Made by a program: the position numbers and the translations under genes. 36,503 nucleotides of DNA from the NCBI RefSeq assembly GCF_002964045.1, contig NZ_POPB01000303.1:1-36503 (forward strand). Direction: 5' to 3'. This stretch comes from Streptococcus suis (GTDB taxonomy: Bacteria; Bacillota; Bacilli; Lactobacillales; Streptococcaceae). The stretch's first letter is position 1. Every line of letters starts with the position of its first letter. The notes beneath the pieces are model-generated. The model saw nothing but the letters and a program-made list of their open reading frames with translations. It was not told where the DNA came from and did not search any database. Below, in pieces: positions 30,383-36,503 of this stretch.

Positions 30383-31333
30383 CTAATCAACCGGCATATA
30401 TTTTGCGAGGTATTCTTCCACCAGCATCATATACTCTTTATAGACAGCATCGTCATTCTGTAAACCGTGACCCGAATGCTCGGCTGTAAGAAATTGATAG
30501 TCAACTCCTTTTTCTTTCAAAGCTTTTTCTAATCGCACTGCTGCTTTATAAGGTTGCACCTTATCATGCTTGCCATAGATGACCACGCTTGGCACCGTTT
30601 CTTCAGTCACCCAATAAACTGCAGAAATTTGGTTGACAATATCCTTGTAGCTACCATCTGCAATCATTTCCTCAGTAATTTCTTGACCAGACATGGAACT
30701 GGTGAGCCCCGCAGCTGCCTCAAGATTAGTATCCGCTCCGTAGATGCCCCAATCCTCCATGTAAAAACTAGAAGGTCCAACAGCTCCAAAAGTCAATACT
30801 ACTGGCACGGGAGCTTCTTTGGCATCTCGATAAGCATAAATCATTGCCAAGGCATGCCCTGCCGAGCCTCCTGCAACTGTCATTTTATCAATGGAGTAGC
30901 CTTCTTTTTTAGCCGCCTCAATCACATATGGAATACTCTCCTTGATTTCTTGAGCTTGAGATGTTACACTGGCACCATTTGTTTCGGTTGCCAAGGAATA
31001 GTTGATGCCAGCTGCTACATAGCCCTTAGAAGCAAGCCATTGCAAGATCTGTTTGTCATCTTGTTTGTCACCACTTGTAAATCCTCCTGTATTGAGATAT
31101 ACAACCAGTCCATAAGATTTTTTACTGTTATCCGCAGGTAGATAGAGGTCAAACTTTTGTGCTTCTCCTTCTCCGTAGGACAGGTCGGTCACTGTTCTTC
31201 CCACCTTGTCTGTCCATTCAACAGAATAGTCCTTTACCCAAGCTGGTTTGATTAATCCCTTAGAAGCCACACCCGCAAGAAGAGCTATCACAAATACCAG
31301 AATTCCAAATCCCACAAATTTTCTCCTTCTCAT
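30383..31333 (-). CDS. Membrane-anchored alpha/beta hydrolase (lipase/esterase-like)
   Basis: A 316-residue serine hydrolase. An Arg-rich start and a hydrophobic segment at about 7-25 (VGFGILVFVIALLAGVA) form an uncleaved anchor, so the catalytic domain lies outside the cell. NTGGF at 81-85 stands where HGGG-type enzymes place the oxyanion hole, nucleophile Ser157 is in GGSAGH, and Asp257 (GKHD) and His289 (SGHG) complete the triad. It is close in layout to BD-FAE/lipase-3 esterases; the substrate is unknown. ATG 31333 has GGGGAGG nine bases upstream; a TTG 18 bases earlier overlaps that site. It overlaps the stop of a 42-residue gene (ATGA). Confidence 0.85.
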   Translation of the reverse strand: MRRRKFVGFGILVFVIALLAGVASKGLIKPAWVKDYSVEWTDKVGRTVTDLSYGEGEAQKFDLYLPADNSKKSYGLVVYLNTGGFTSGDKQDDKQILQWLASKGYVAAGINYSLATETNGASVTSQAQEIKESIPYVIEAAKKEGYSIDKMTVAGGSAGHALAMIYAYRDAKEAPVPVVLTFGAVGPSSFYMEDWGIYGADTNLEAAAGLTSSMSGQEITEEMIADGSYKDIVNQISAVYWVTEETVPSVVIYGKHDKVQPYKAAVRLEKALKEKGVDYQFLTAEHSGHGLQNDDAVYKEYMMLVEEYLAKYMPVD

Positions 31334-31458
31334 AGAAAATTGCCTCCCCAAAGTGTTCCACCTAAGAGTAGGTTAAGAAAAATACGGACCAACAAGCGAC
31401 CAATTAAAAATCCAACAATCGCTATAAGTCCTAAAACAAGCCAACGTTTTATCGTCAT
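31330..31458 (-). CDS. 42-residue small membrane protein upstream of the hydrolase
   Basis: A short frame beginning MTIKRWLVLGLIAIVGFLIG and continuing RLLVRIFLNLLLGGTLWGG: positively charged start, one hydrophobic helix at about 6-20 and a second amphipathic hydrophobic stretch. AAGGAG lies seven bases before ATG, and its TGA overlaps the hydrolase ATG, so the two are translationally coupled. The coding stretch carries the hydrolase Shine-Dalgarno within it. I recognise no family; it could be a membrane partner of the hydrolase or a leader peptide. Confidence 0.72.
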   Translation of the reverse strand: MTIKRWLVLGLIAIVGFLIGRLLVRIFLNLLLGGTLWGGNFL

Positions 31459-31467
31459 GATTACTCC

Positions 31468-31496
31468 TTGACATTTCAATTTATTTCATTTAAGAT
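31468..31496 (+). promoter_or_regulatory. Promoter of the TetR-type regulator gene
   Basis: TTGACA, 17 bases, TAAGAT on the plus strand; the start point is near 31503 and the leader about 70 bases. Its -10 abuts the first TGTAACA repeat, and it faces the hydrolase promoter. Confidence 0.75.
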
Positions 31497-31511
31497 GTAA
31501 CAAGTGTAACA
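31496..31511. promoter_or_regulatory. TGTAACA direct repeat, candidate operator
   Basis: Two copies of TGTAACA (31496-31502 and 31505-31511) with a nine-base period lie where the two opposing promoters overlap. A third copy is at 31548-31554, in the regulator leader. TetR proteins usually bind palindromes, so binding by the adjacent regulator is plausible but not shown. Confidence 0.5.
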
Positions 31512-31531
31512 TTTAATTATTTCGTATGCAA
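31503..31531 (-). promoter_or_regulatory. Promoter of the small-protein/hydrolase operon
   Basis: TTGCAT (31531-31526), 17 bases, TACACT (31508-31503) on the minus strand; the start point is near 31496. The -10 lies within the second TGTAACA repeat. It is weaker than the opposing promoter by match to consensus. Confidence 0.58.
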
Positions 31532-31573
31532 TAGCAATGCAGCCATATGTAACAAATCAAAGGAGTTTGTATC

Positions 31574-32038
31574 ATGTCAGCCAGTCACTATATTCAAGAA
31601 GCCTTACTGCAACTCATTCAACAAAAGGAATATGAAAAAATCACCATAACTGACATTGCAAAGCGTGCTGGTGTAACCCGCATCAGTTTTTATCGCAATT
31701 TTGAGAGCAAGGACGACATTCTCAAACAGGCCTTGGAAAGAGCTTTTTCTATCTATCAGGATACATATGGAACAGAACTAACATTTCCATCAATCTTCAC
31801 ATTTTTCCAGCAGAACAAGAGCCTGATTGACTGCCTCTACAAGAGCGAAAAGGAAATTTTTATCGCCCAGCTTCTGACAGACAAGCAAAGCCTTTCTACA
31901 TTACCGACTGAGGTTGCCTATTCCTATGCCTTTATCGGCTATTCTATTCTAGGAGCCTGCACAGCTTGGTACCAAAGAGGCATGGTGGACACTGCAGAAG
32001 AAATTACAAGAATTATGGACCAGCAAAAAAGTAGCTAA
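31574..32038 (+). CDS. TetR/AcrR-family regulator
   Basis: A 154-residue one-domain-plus regulator. The helix-turn-helix spans about 22-45 (ITITDIAKRAGVTRISFYRNFESKDDIL), and the short C-terminal domain ending YAFIGYSILGACTAWYQRGMVDTAEEI resembles the TetR_C_8/DhaS-like group, shorter than classical TetR. AAAGGAG lies eight bases before ATG. It is divergent from the membrane hydrolase operon and probably represses that operon and itself through the shared 115-base interval. The ligand is unknown. Confidence 0.87.
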   Translation: MSASHYIQEALLQLIQQKEYEKITITDIAKRAGVTRISFYRNFESKDDILKQALERAFSIYQDTYGTELTFPSIFTFFQQNKSLIDCLYKSEKEIFIAQLLTDKQSLSTLPTEVAYSYAFIGYSILGACTAWYQRGMVDTAEEITRIMDQQKSS

Positions 32039-32057
32039 CTGTCACAGTTAACTACTT
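32025..32057. terminator. Bidirectional terminator between the TetR gene and ftsY
   Basis: GTAGCTAACTG pairs with CAGTTAACTAC (one mismatch) around TCA, flanked by A6 on the left and T6 on the right. The stem includes the last codons and stop of the TetR gene. On the minus strand it serves ftsY. Confidence 0.85.
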
Positions 32058-32065
32058 TTTTCATT

Positions 32066-33340
32066 CTATACCAATCCTTCCAATAGCCCACGCATGAATT
32101 CTTCGGATTTGAATTCACCGATGTCATCGATTTTCTCACCGAAACCAATCAGCTTGACTGGAATATCTAGTTCCTGACGGATGGCAAGGACGACACCCCC
32201 CTTGGCTGTACCGTCTAGCTTGGTCAAGACTAGCCCAGTCAATGGGGTAATTTTTGCAAATTCCTTGGCTTGACTGAGGGCGTTTTGACCTGTGGAGGCA
32301 TCCAGTGCTAAGAGGGTTTCATGCGGTGCATCAGGTAGAGTCCGTTTGATAATGCGACCGATTTTTTCCAGCTCTGCCATGAGGTTTTCTTTATTTTGCA
32401 AGCGACCTGCTGTGTCAATCATGAGAATATCCACACCTTCTGCCACGGCACGTTTTACCCCATCAAAGACCACACTAGCTGGGTCTGACTTTTCTGGACC
32501 CGTGACCACTGGCACATCGACACGGCGACCCCACTCAACCAGCTGGGCTACCGCACCCGCACGGAAGGTGTCCGCTGCGACCAACATGACCTTCTTGCCA
32601 GCCTGCTTGTACTTGTAGGCCAACTTTCCGATAGATGTCGTCTTCCCAACACCGTTGACACCGACAAAGAGCATGACTGTCAAATCACCCTGGAAATTGA
32701 TCTGCTCGCTGAACTGGCCGTCTTTTTCGTAAATATCCACCAATTTTTCGATGATAACCCGACGGAGTTCATCTGTCTTTTTGGCCTTCTGTAGCTTGGC
32801 TTCATAGCGGAGCTCCTCTGTCAGAGTAGAAGCAACTTGCACACCTACGTCTGACAAAATCAGCATTTCTTCCAACTCTTCGAAAAATTCTTCATCAACC
32901 GAACGGAAATTGGCAATGAATTCATTGAGCCTTGCCCCAAATCCTGTACGAGTTTTTTTCAAGGTCCGCTGGTACTTGTCCTGCTCACTTTCTTGCTCTA
33001 CTGGAGCAACTTCCTCAACAGGCTCTGCCTTGGCCTTGGTTTGAATAGCTGGGTCAAAACCTTGTTCCTGCGCTTCCTTAACACGAGCCGCAGCAGCTTC
33101 CTTGGCCGCGTAATACTGGGCCATCATGTCCAAGGTCCGTTGTTTCTGAGCTTCTTGTTCGGCTGTCAATTCAGGCTCTGCTACTTCAGACTGGATCTCT
33201 TCCATTTCTTGAGTAGCTGACTCAACTTCAGTAGTTACTGTATCTTCGCTTGAAGCCGACTGCTCTGTTTCCACTTCTTCAACAAGAGCAACCTGCTCCT
33301 CTTGCTTTTCTTGTCCAAATAATCGATCAAATAATCCCAT
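32066..33340 (-). CDS. ftsY: Signal recognition particle receptor FtsY
   Basis: A 424-residue SRP GTPase that docks ribosome-nascent chain complexes at the membrane. An acidic, Glu-rich A region covers about 10-120, then the N domain, and the G domain with P-loop GVNGVGKT at 227-234, DTAGRLQN, and TKLDGTAKGG near the C-terminus. MGLFDRLFG is the short amphipathic membrane-targeting start. GAGGACTAAGT precedes ATG, with the HAD stop embedded in it, so it is coupled to the upstream phosphatase gene. Confidence 0.96.
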   Translation of the reverse strand: MGLFDRLFGQEKQEEQVALVEEVETEQSASSEDTVTTEVESATQEMEEIQSEVAEPELTAEQEAQKQRTLDMMAQYYAAKEAAAARVKEAQEQGFDPAIQTKAKAEPVEEVAPVEQESEQDKYQRTLKKTRTGFGARLNEFIANFRSVDEEFFEELEEMLILSDVGVQVASTLTEELRYEAKLQKAKKTDELRRVIIEKLVDIYEKDGQFSEQINFQGDLTVMLFVGVNGVGKTTSIGKLAYKYKQAGKKVMLVAADTFRAGAVAQLVEWGRRVDVPVVTGPEKSDPASVVFDGVKRAVAEGVDILMIDTAGRLQNKENLMAELEKIGRIIKRTLPDAPHETLLALDASTGQNALSQAKEFAKITPLTGLVLTKLDGTAKGGVVLAIRQELDIPVKLIGFGEKIDDIGEFKSEEFMRGLLEGLV

Positions 33341-33342
33341 AC

Positions 33343-34155
33343 TTAGTCCTCATTCAATACATAGTGCTCGATGGCCCAAGCAATACCATCTTCATCATTA
33401 GTTTTTGGTAAAACAACGTTTGCTGCTGATTTGATTTCATCAGTCGCATTAGCCATGGCAACCCCTAAACCAGCCCATTCAATCATAGACAAGTCATTTC
33501 CTTCATCACCACAGGCCATGACTTCTGACTGGTCAATCCCCAGATGTCCAATCAACTTAGCCAAGCCATTTGCCTTGTGAACCCCTTTGGGGCTCCACTC
33601 AAGTAAGATATCGCGTGATTTGAAAATCTCGAAACGATCGTACAATTCCGCAGGAATTTTTGGAATTTGACCATCTAGAAATGCTGCATCTACTGCTGAG
33701 ACTGCCTTATTGTAGACAAAATCTTCAGGCAGCTCCTCATCTGAAACATTGATTTTATTCAAAAGTGGATTGGCTGTTAGGTAAAGAGATTCATGGGCAG
33801 CTGGAAGCGAGTAAACATCTCCGCCGTACAAGACATCCAATGGCAAATCCAATTCATTTGTCACACGACGGATGGCACGGACATCTTCAATGGTGAATCC
33901 CGTTTTATCTAAAATTCGGCCAGTGTTTTCCTGGACCAAACCGCCGTTAAAAGTGATAGAATATTGATTTTCTCCAAGTAAATCTAGTTCTTCTAAAAAG
34001 CCTCCGATAGCTTGCAAGGGGCGTCCTGTTGTCAGAACTACATAAACTCCACGCTCACGCGCTGCCTGCAAAGCCTTTTTATTTGCTTCTGAAATCCGTT
34101 TATCCGATGTCAGCAAGGTTCCATCCAAATCCAACGCAATCAACTTAATTGCCAT
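33343..34155 (-). CDS. Cof-type HAD phosphatase (YidA-like)
   Basis: A 270-residue C2-cap HAD hydrolase: DLDGTLLTSD at 8-17 (Asp nucleophile), the Thr in TTGRP near 42, a cap at about 85-185, Lys in KGVHKANGLAKL, and GDEGNDLSM as motif IV. Relatives dephosphorylate sugar phosphates, flavin mononucleotide or pyridoxal phosphate; the substrate cannot be predicted. GGAGG lies nine bases before ATG. It overlaps the upstream HAD gene by 11 bases and ftsY begins just after its stop, so the three are one operon. Confidence 0.92.
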   Translation of the reverse strand: MAIKLIALDLDGTLLTSDKRISEANKKALQAARERGVYVVLTTGRPLQAIGGFLEELDLLGENQYSITFNGGLVQENTGRILDKTGFTIEDVRAIRRVTNELDLPLDVLYGGDVYSLPAAHESLYLTANPLLNKINVSDEELPEDFVYNKAVSAVDAAFLDGQIPKIPAELYDRFEIFKSRDILLEWSPKGVHKANGLAKLIGHLGIDQSEVMACGDEGNDLSMIEWAGLGVAMANATDEIKSAANVVLPKTNDEDGIAWAIEHYVLNED

Positions 34156-34954
34156 TTACTAATTCCTCCATGTATTCTATGACAGATTCATCATCACAAT
34201 GACCAATGACTAGGTCTGCTTGAGCCTTTACCTCATCTATGGCATTCGCAGTTGCGATTGAGACCGATGCCAGTTTTAACATCTCCAGATCATTTTGGTT
34301 GTCTCCAAAGGCAATCAGTTCCTTTCCTGTTAGACCAAGGTGTTGGCACAAATGAGACAAACCAATTCCCTTGTGTACACCTGACAAGATAATATCGATC
34401 GAGGTAAAACCAGTTGTAACAGCAGTCAATTGTTTGAAATGATGATTAATCCAGTCTTGAGTTGACTGACGATTGGAGTCATCGACATACAGATTCAACT
34501 TAATAATTGGCTCAGAAATATCTTCAAATCGTTCCACAAGAGCAATATCGTGATAATAGTCCGATAAAATATTATACAGTCCAGTGTCAACTGCTTCCAG
34601 CATATAAGAAGCGGTTAAGCCAGATAAGGTCACATGTTGGGCAGCTACGTGCCCACTCTGCACCAGTTCCTCGACTAAAGAAAGGTAAGTTGCTGGCTGA
34701 ATTGGATCATCCAGGTAGATGGTCTGATTGCGATAAACAACAACTGCTCCATTCTCAGCTACCAAAGCGATGTCATCTAAAAATTCTTCAAATAGCTGTT
34801 TAAGACTTGGCAGAGAACGACCACTTGCCGCCACAAACAAGTAGCCTTTTTCCTTAAATAGATCTAGCAAATTTCGAAACCGATTGGCATCAAATCCATG
34901 GTCACTTCGTAAAAAGGTACCATCCATATCCGTTGCGATAATTTTCTTATACAT
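34145..34954 (-). CDS. Cof-type HAD phosphatase
   Basis: A 269-residue paralogue of the next gene: DMDGTFLRSD near 9-18, ASGRSLPSL with the motif II Ser, a C2 cap, Lys in SGVHKGIGLSHL, and GDNQNDLEM. The start is ATG 34954 (MYKKIIATD), nine bases after GGAGG; a TTG immediately after that site is rejected. It is first in the HAD-HAD-ftsY operon. In pneumococcus the equivalent pair lies between smc and ftsY; here an ISL3 element lies on the expected smc side. Confidence 0.92.
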   Translation of the reverse strand: MYKKIIATDMDGTFLRSDHGFDANRFRNLLDLFKEKGYLFVAASGRSLPSLKQLFEEFLDDIALVAENGAVVVYRNQTIYLDDPIQPATYLSLVEELVQSGHVAAQHVTLSGLTASYMLEAVDTGLYNILSDYYHDIALVERFEDISEPIIKLNLYVDDSNRQSTQDWINHHFKQLTAVTTGFTSIDIILSGVHKGIGLSHLCQHLGLTGKELIAFGDNQNDLEMLKLASVSIATANAIDEVKAQADLVIGHCDDESVIEYMEELVNGN

Positions 34955-34981
34955 AACAAACAACCTCCGTCCAGTCCTTTT

Positions 34982-34990
34982 ATTATACCA
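34982..34990 (-). promoter_or_regulatory. Extended -10 promoter of the HAD-HAD-ftsY operon
   Basis: TGG-TATAAT on the minus strand, with a leader of about 20 bases holding GGAGG and no recognisable -35. The insertion sequence begins 28 bases upstream of this element. Confidence 0.6.
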
Positions 34991-35017
34991 TATTCCATAC
35001 TGTTTCCGATTTTTCCT

Positions 35018-35067
35018 GGCTCTATAATTTCTGTAGTGGGTAAATCCCCTATGGCGATTATGGAGCC
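35018..35067 (+). repeat. Long hairpin at the IS left end
   Basis: GGCTCTATAAT pairs with ATTATGGAGCC, and the pairing continues inward (TAGTGGG with CCCCTA) around a short A-rich loop, tolerating several G-U pairs. TTTTTG follows on the plus strand, so it can act as a terminator shielding the transposase from outside transcription. Confidence 0.65.
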
Positions 35068-35143
35068 TTTTTGATTGTAGAAAAAAAGTCCCATATGACC
35101 TATAATGAAAAGCGACTAAACCATCATTTTAGAAAGGTGTTAT

Positions 35144-36448
35144 ATGGAACAACTAAATCTTATCACAAATTTTCTCGGAATAAAAGACAAAAATATCGTT
35201 ATCGCTGACGAATACGATATGGGGACACACAAAGAACTTCATGGTCACTTGGATTATCCAGCTCCTAAATGCCCTGCCTGCAAGGGACAGATGGCCAAAT
35301 ACGACTTCCAGAAAGCCTCTAAAATCCCTTATCTGGAGTGTGCTGGCTACCGAACTCTCATTCGCTTGAAAAAACGCCGTTTCAAGTGTAAAAATTGCGG
35401 AAAAATGGCTGTCGCGGAAACTTCTCTTGTCAAGAAGAACCACCAAATCGCAACCGTTGTCCATCAGAAAATCGCTCAATTGCTCATTGAAAAACAGTCT
35501 ATGACCGACATCGCCAAGCGCCTTGCCGTTTCTACCTCAACCGTCATTCGCAAGCTAAATGAGTTCCAATTTAAAACCGATTGGGATTGGCTTCCTGAGA
35601 ATATGTCATGGGATGAGTACAATTTCAAGAAGGGAAAAATGAGTTTTATTGCTCAGGATTTCGACTCATTAAAAGTCATCACTATCCTCGACGGACGCAC
35701 GCAAGCCACGATTAGAAACCACTTCCTACGCTATTCCAGACAGGCCAGAAACCGCGTTAAAGTCATCACTATGGACATGTTTAGCCCATACTACCAATTG
35801 GCCAAACAGCTTTTTCCGCATGCCAAAATCGTTCTGGATCGCTTTCACATTGTGCAACACATGAGCAGAGCCATGAACCGTGTCCGCATCCAAATCATGA
35901 ACCATTTGGACCGTCAATCACAGGAATATCGTGCCTTGAAACGCTACTGGAAACTGGTGCAACAAGATAGTCGCAAACTCAACGATAAACGCTTTTATCG
36001 TCCGACTTTTCGTGCGCATTTAACCAACAAGGAAATCCTTGAAAAACTACTATCCTACTCAGATGAACTAAGACAGCACTACGAACTTTATCAGTTATTG
36101 CTTTTTCATTTCCAAGAGAAGAACTCGGACCATTTCTTTGACCTCATTGAAGAGACAATTCCGGGAGTAAATCCTATTTTCCAGACCGTCTTTAAGACCT
36201 TCTTGAAAGATAAAGACAAGATTATAAACGCCATGGAATTGCCTTATTCCAACGCCAAACTGGAAGCTACCAACAATCTCATCAAAGTCATTAAGAGAAA
36301 TGCCTTTGGTTTCAGGAACTTTGAAAATTTTAAAAAACGGATTTTGATTGCTTTGAACATAAAGAAAGAGAGAACGAAGTTCGTTCTCTCTCAGACTGAA
36401 GACAAAGTCCTTAGAATTGATTTTCTAAGGGCTTTTCTTCGTATTTAG
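35144..36448 (+). CDS. ISL3-family transposase
   Basis: A 434-residue, apparently intact transposase. The N-terminal zinc finger uses Cys43/Cys46 and Cys82/Cys85 (CPACKG, CKNCGK); a helix-turn-helix lies at about 118-142 (MTDIAKRLAVSTSTVIRKL). The DDE catalytic region includes FIAQDFDSLKVITILDGR, VITMDMFSPYY, VLDRFHIVQH and the acid-bearing SNAKLEATNNLIKVIKRNAFGFRN. It resembles the IS1167 group of streptococci. AAAGGTG lies four bases before ATG; TATAAT at 35101 may be its -10. The 3' end of the gene contains two strong inverted repeats. Confidence 0.94.
   Translation: MEQLNLITNFLGIKDKNIVIADEYDMGTHKELHGHLDYPAPKCPACKGQMAKYDFQKASKIPYLECAGYRTLIRLKKRRFKCKNCGKMAVAETSLVKKNHQIATVVHQKIAQLLIEKQSMTDIAKRLAVSTSTVIRKLNEFQFKTDWDWLPENMSWDEYNFKKGKMSFIAQDFDSLKVITILDGRTQATIRNHFLRYSRQARNRVKVITMDMFSPYYQLAKQLFPHAKIVLDRFHIVQHMSRAMNRVRIQIMNHLDRQSQEYRALKRYWKLVQQDSRKLNDKRFYRPTFRAHLTNKEILEKLLSYSDELRQHYELYQLLLFHFQEKNSDHFFDLIEETIPGVNPIFQTVFKTFLKDKDKIINAMELPYSNAKLEATNNLIKVIKRNAFGFRNFENFKKRILIALNIKKERTKFVLSQTEDKVLRIDFLRAFLRI
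36367..36391. repeat. Perfect 25-base inverted repeat inside the transposase gene
   Basis: AGAGAGAACGAA, one G, then TTCGTTCTCTCT: twelve perfect pairs coding the KKERTKFVLS region. It is too long to be casual in coding sequence and would make a tight cruciform or mRNA hairpin. Confidence 0.7.
36404..36435 (+). terminator. Terminator-like hairpin overlapping the transposase 3' end
   Basis: AAAGTCCTTAGAA pairs with TTCTAAGGGCTTT (one G-U pair) around TTGATT and is followed by TTTTC. It lies in the last codons, ending just before the stop, and may end the transposase message. Confidence 0.6.
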
Positions 36449-36503
36449 GAGTATAATATAAGAAAAAGGACTTATGAGGTTCTCCTATGCTACACAAAGA
36501 AAA

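Larger units (their letters stand above)
35018..36503 (+). mobile_element. ISL3-family insertion sequence, right end outside the window
   Basis: The left boundary is inferred at GGCTCTATAATTTCTG, an ISL3-like terminal sequence (the family often begins GGCTCT), 126 bases before a full-length ISL3 transposase. The right terminal repeat is not within the 55 bases left after the gene, so the element runs past the edge. ISL3 elements usually make 8-base target duplications; the left flank would be TTTTTCCT, unverifiable here. Confidence 0.7.

Noticed and set aside
36449..36503. Short frame starting ATGAGGTTCTCC at the window end
   Set aside because: Preceded by AAAGGA but only ten codons are visible and it probably lies within the IS right end; not enough to call a gene.

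Overview
The window looks like chromosomal DNA of a Streptococcus, most likely S. suis or a close relative. Three things point there: the F-type ATPase gene order (c, a, b, delta, alpha, gamma, beta, epsilon), the murA-epuA-endA linkage, and a mannonate dehydratase whose metal ligands fall where I remember them in the S. suis enzyme. All family calls come from reading the translated sequence; no database search was run.

Positions 1-13,900 (all on the minus strand) hold a complete D-glucuronate catabolic regulon in two transcription units. Unit 1, read first, is uidB (importer), kdgK, uidA (beta-glucuronidase) and a GntR/FCD regulator, closed by a terminator. Unit 2 is kdgA, uxaC, uxuA, uxuB, an orphan HAD phosphatase and two tandem cytosolic GH3 glycosidases. 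Both units start from near-identical promoters carrying the same palindrome (TCATCTGATGA) between -35 and -10, and a cre-like CcpA site just after the start point. The route is glucuronide, glucuronate, fructuronate, mannonate, KDG, KDPG, then pyruvate plus glyceraldehyde-3-phosphate. A mid-operon terminator lies before the GH3 pair, and a strong hairpin without a U-tract lies between uidB and kdgK.

Positions 13,900-23,000 (minus) are housekeeping genes: the ATP synthase operon atpEBFHAGDC, then a DUF1146 gene, murA, epuA and the DNA-entry nuclease endA. A terminator separates atpC from the next unit and another separates epuA from endA. Positions 23,000-26,100 (minus) carry ligA and a diacylglycerol kinase-like gene.

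Positions 26,100-30,330 (plus) carry a 46-residue orphan protein, a DUF318 permease and a DUF1980/TIGR03943 partner in one tight operon, then zwf and a DNA-alkylation-repair-like protein. Positions 30,380-32,040 hold a membrane-anchored alpha/beta hydrolase preceded by an overlapping 42-residue membrane peptide, opposed by a TetR-type regulator. Their promoters face each other and overlap at a TGTAACA direct repeat. Positions 32,060-34,954 (minus) hold two Cof-type HAD phosphatases and ftsY. The window closes with an ISL3-family insertion sequence (35,018 to the edge) placed just upstream of the HAD-ftsY promoter.

The most notable points are the dual-operator glucuronate regulon with its unusual paired GH3 enzymes, three junctions where a terminator U-tract runs straight into the next gene's Shine-Dalgarno, and two essential loci (DUF1146-murA and ligA) whose extended -10 boxes sit six bases before the start codon, suggesting leaderless mRNAs. 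I saw no rRNA, tRNA or CRISPR array.
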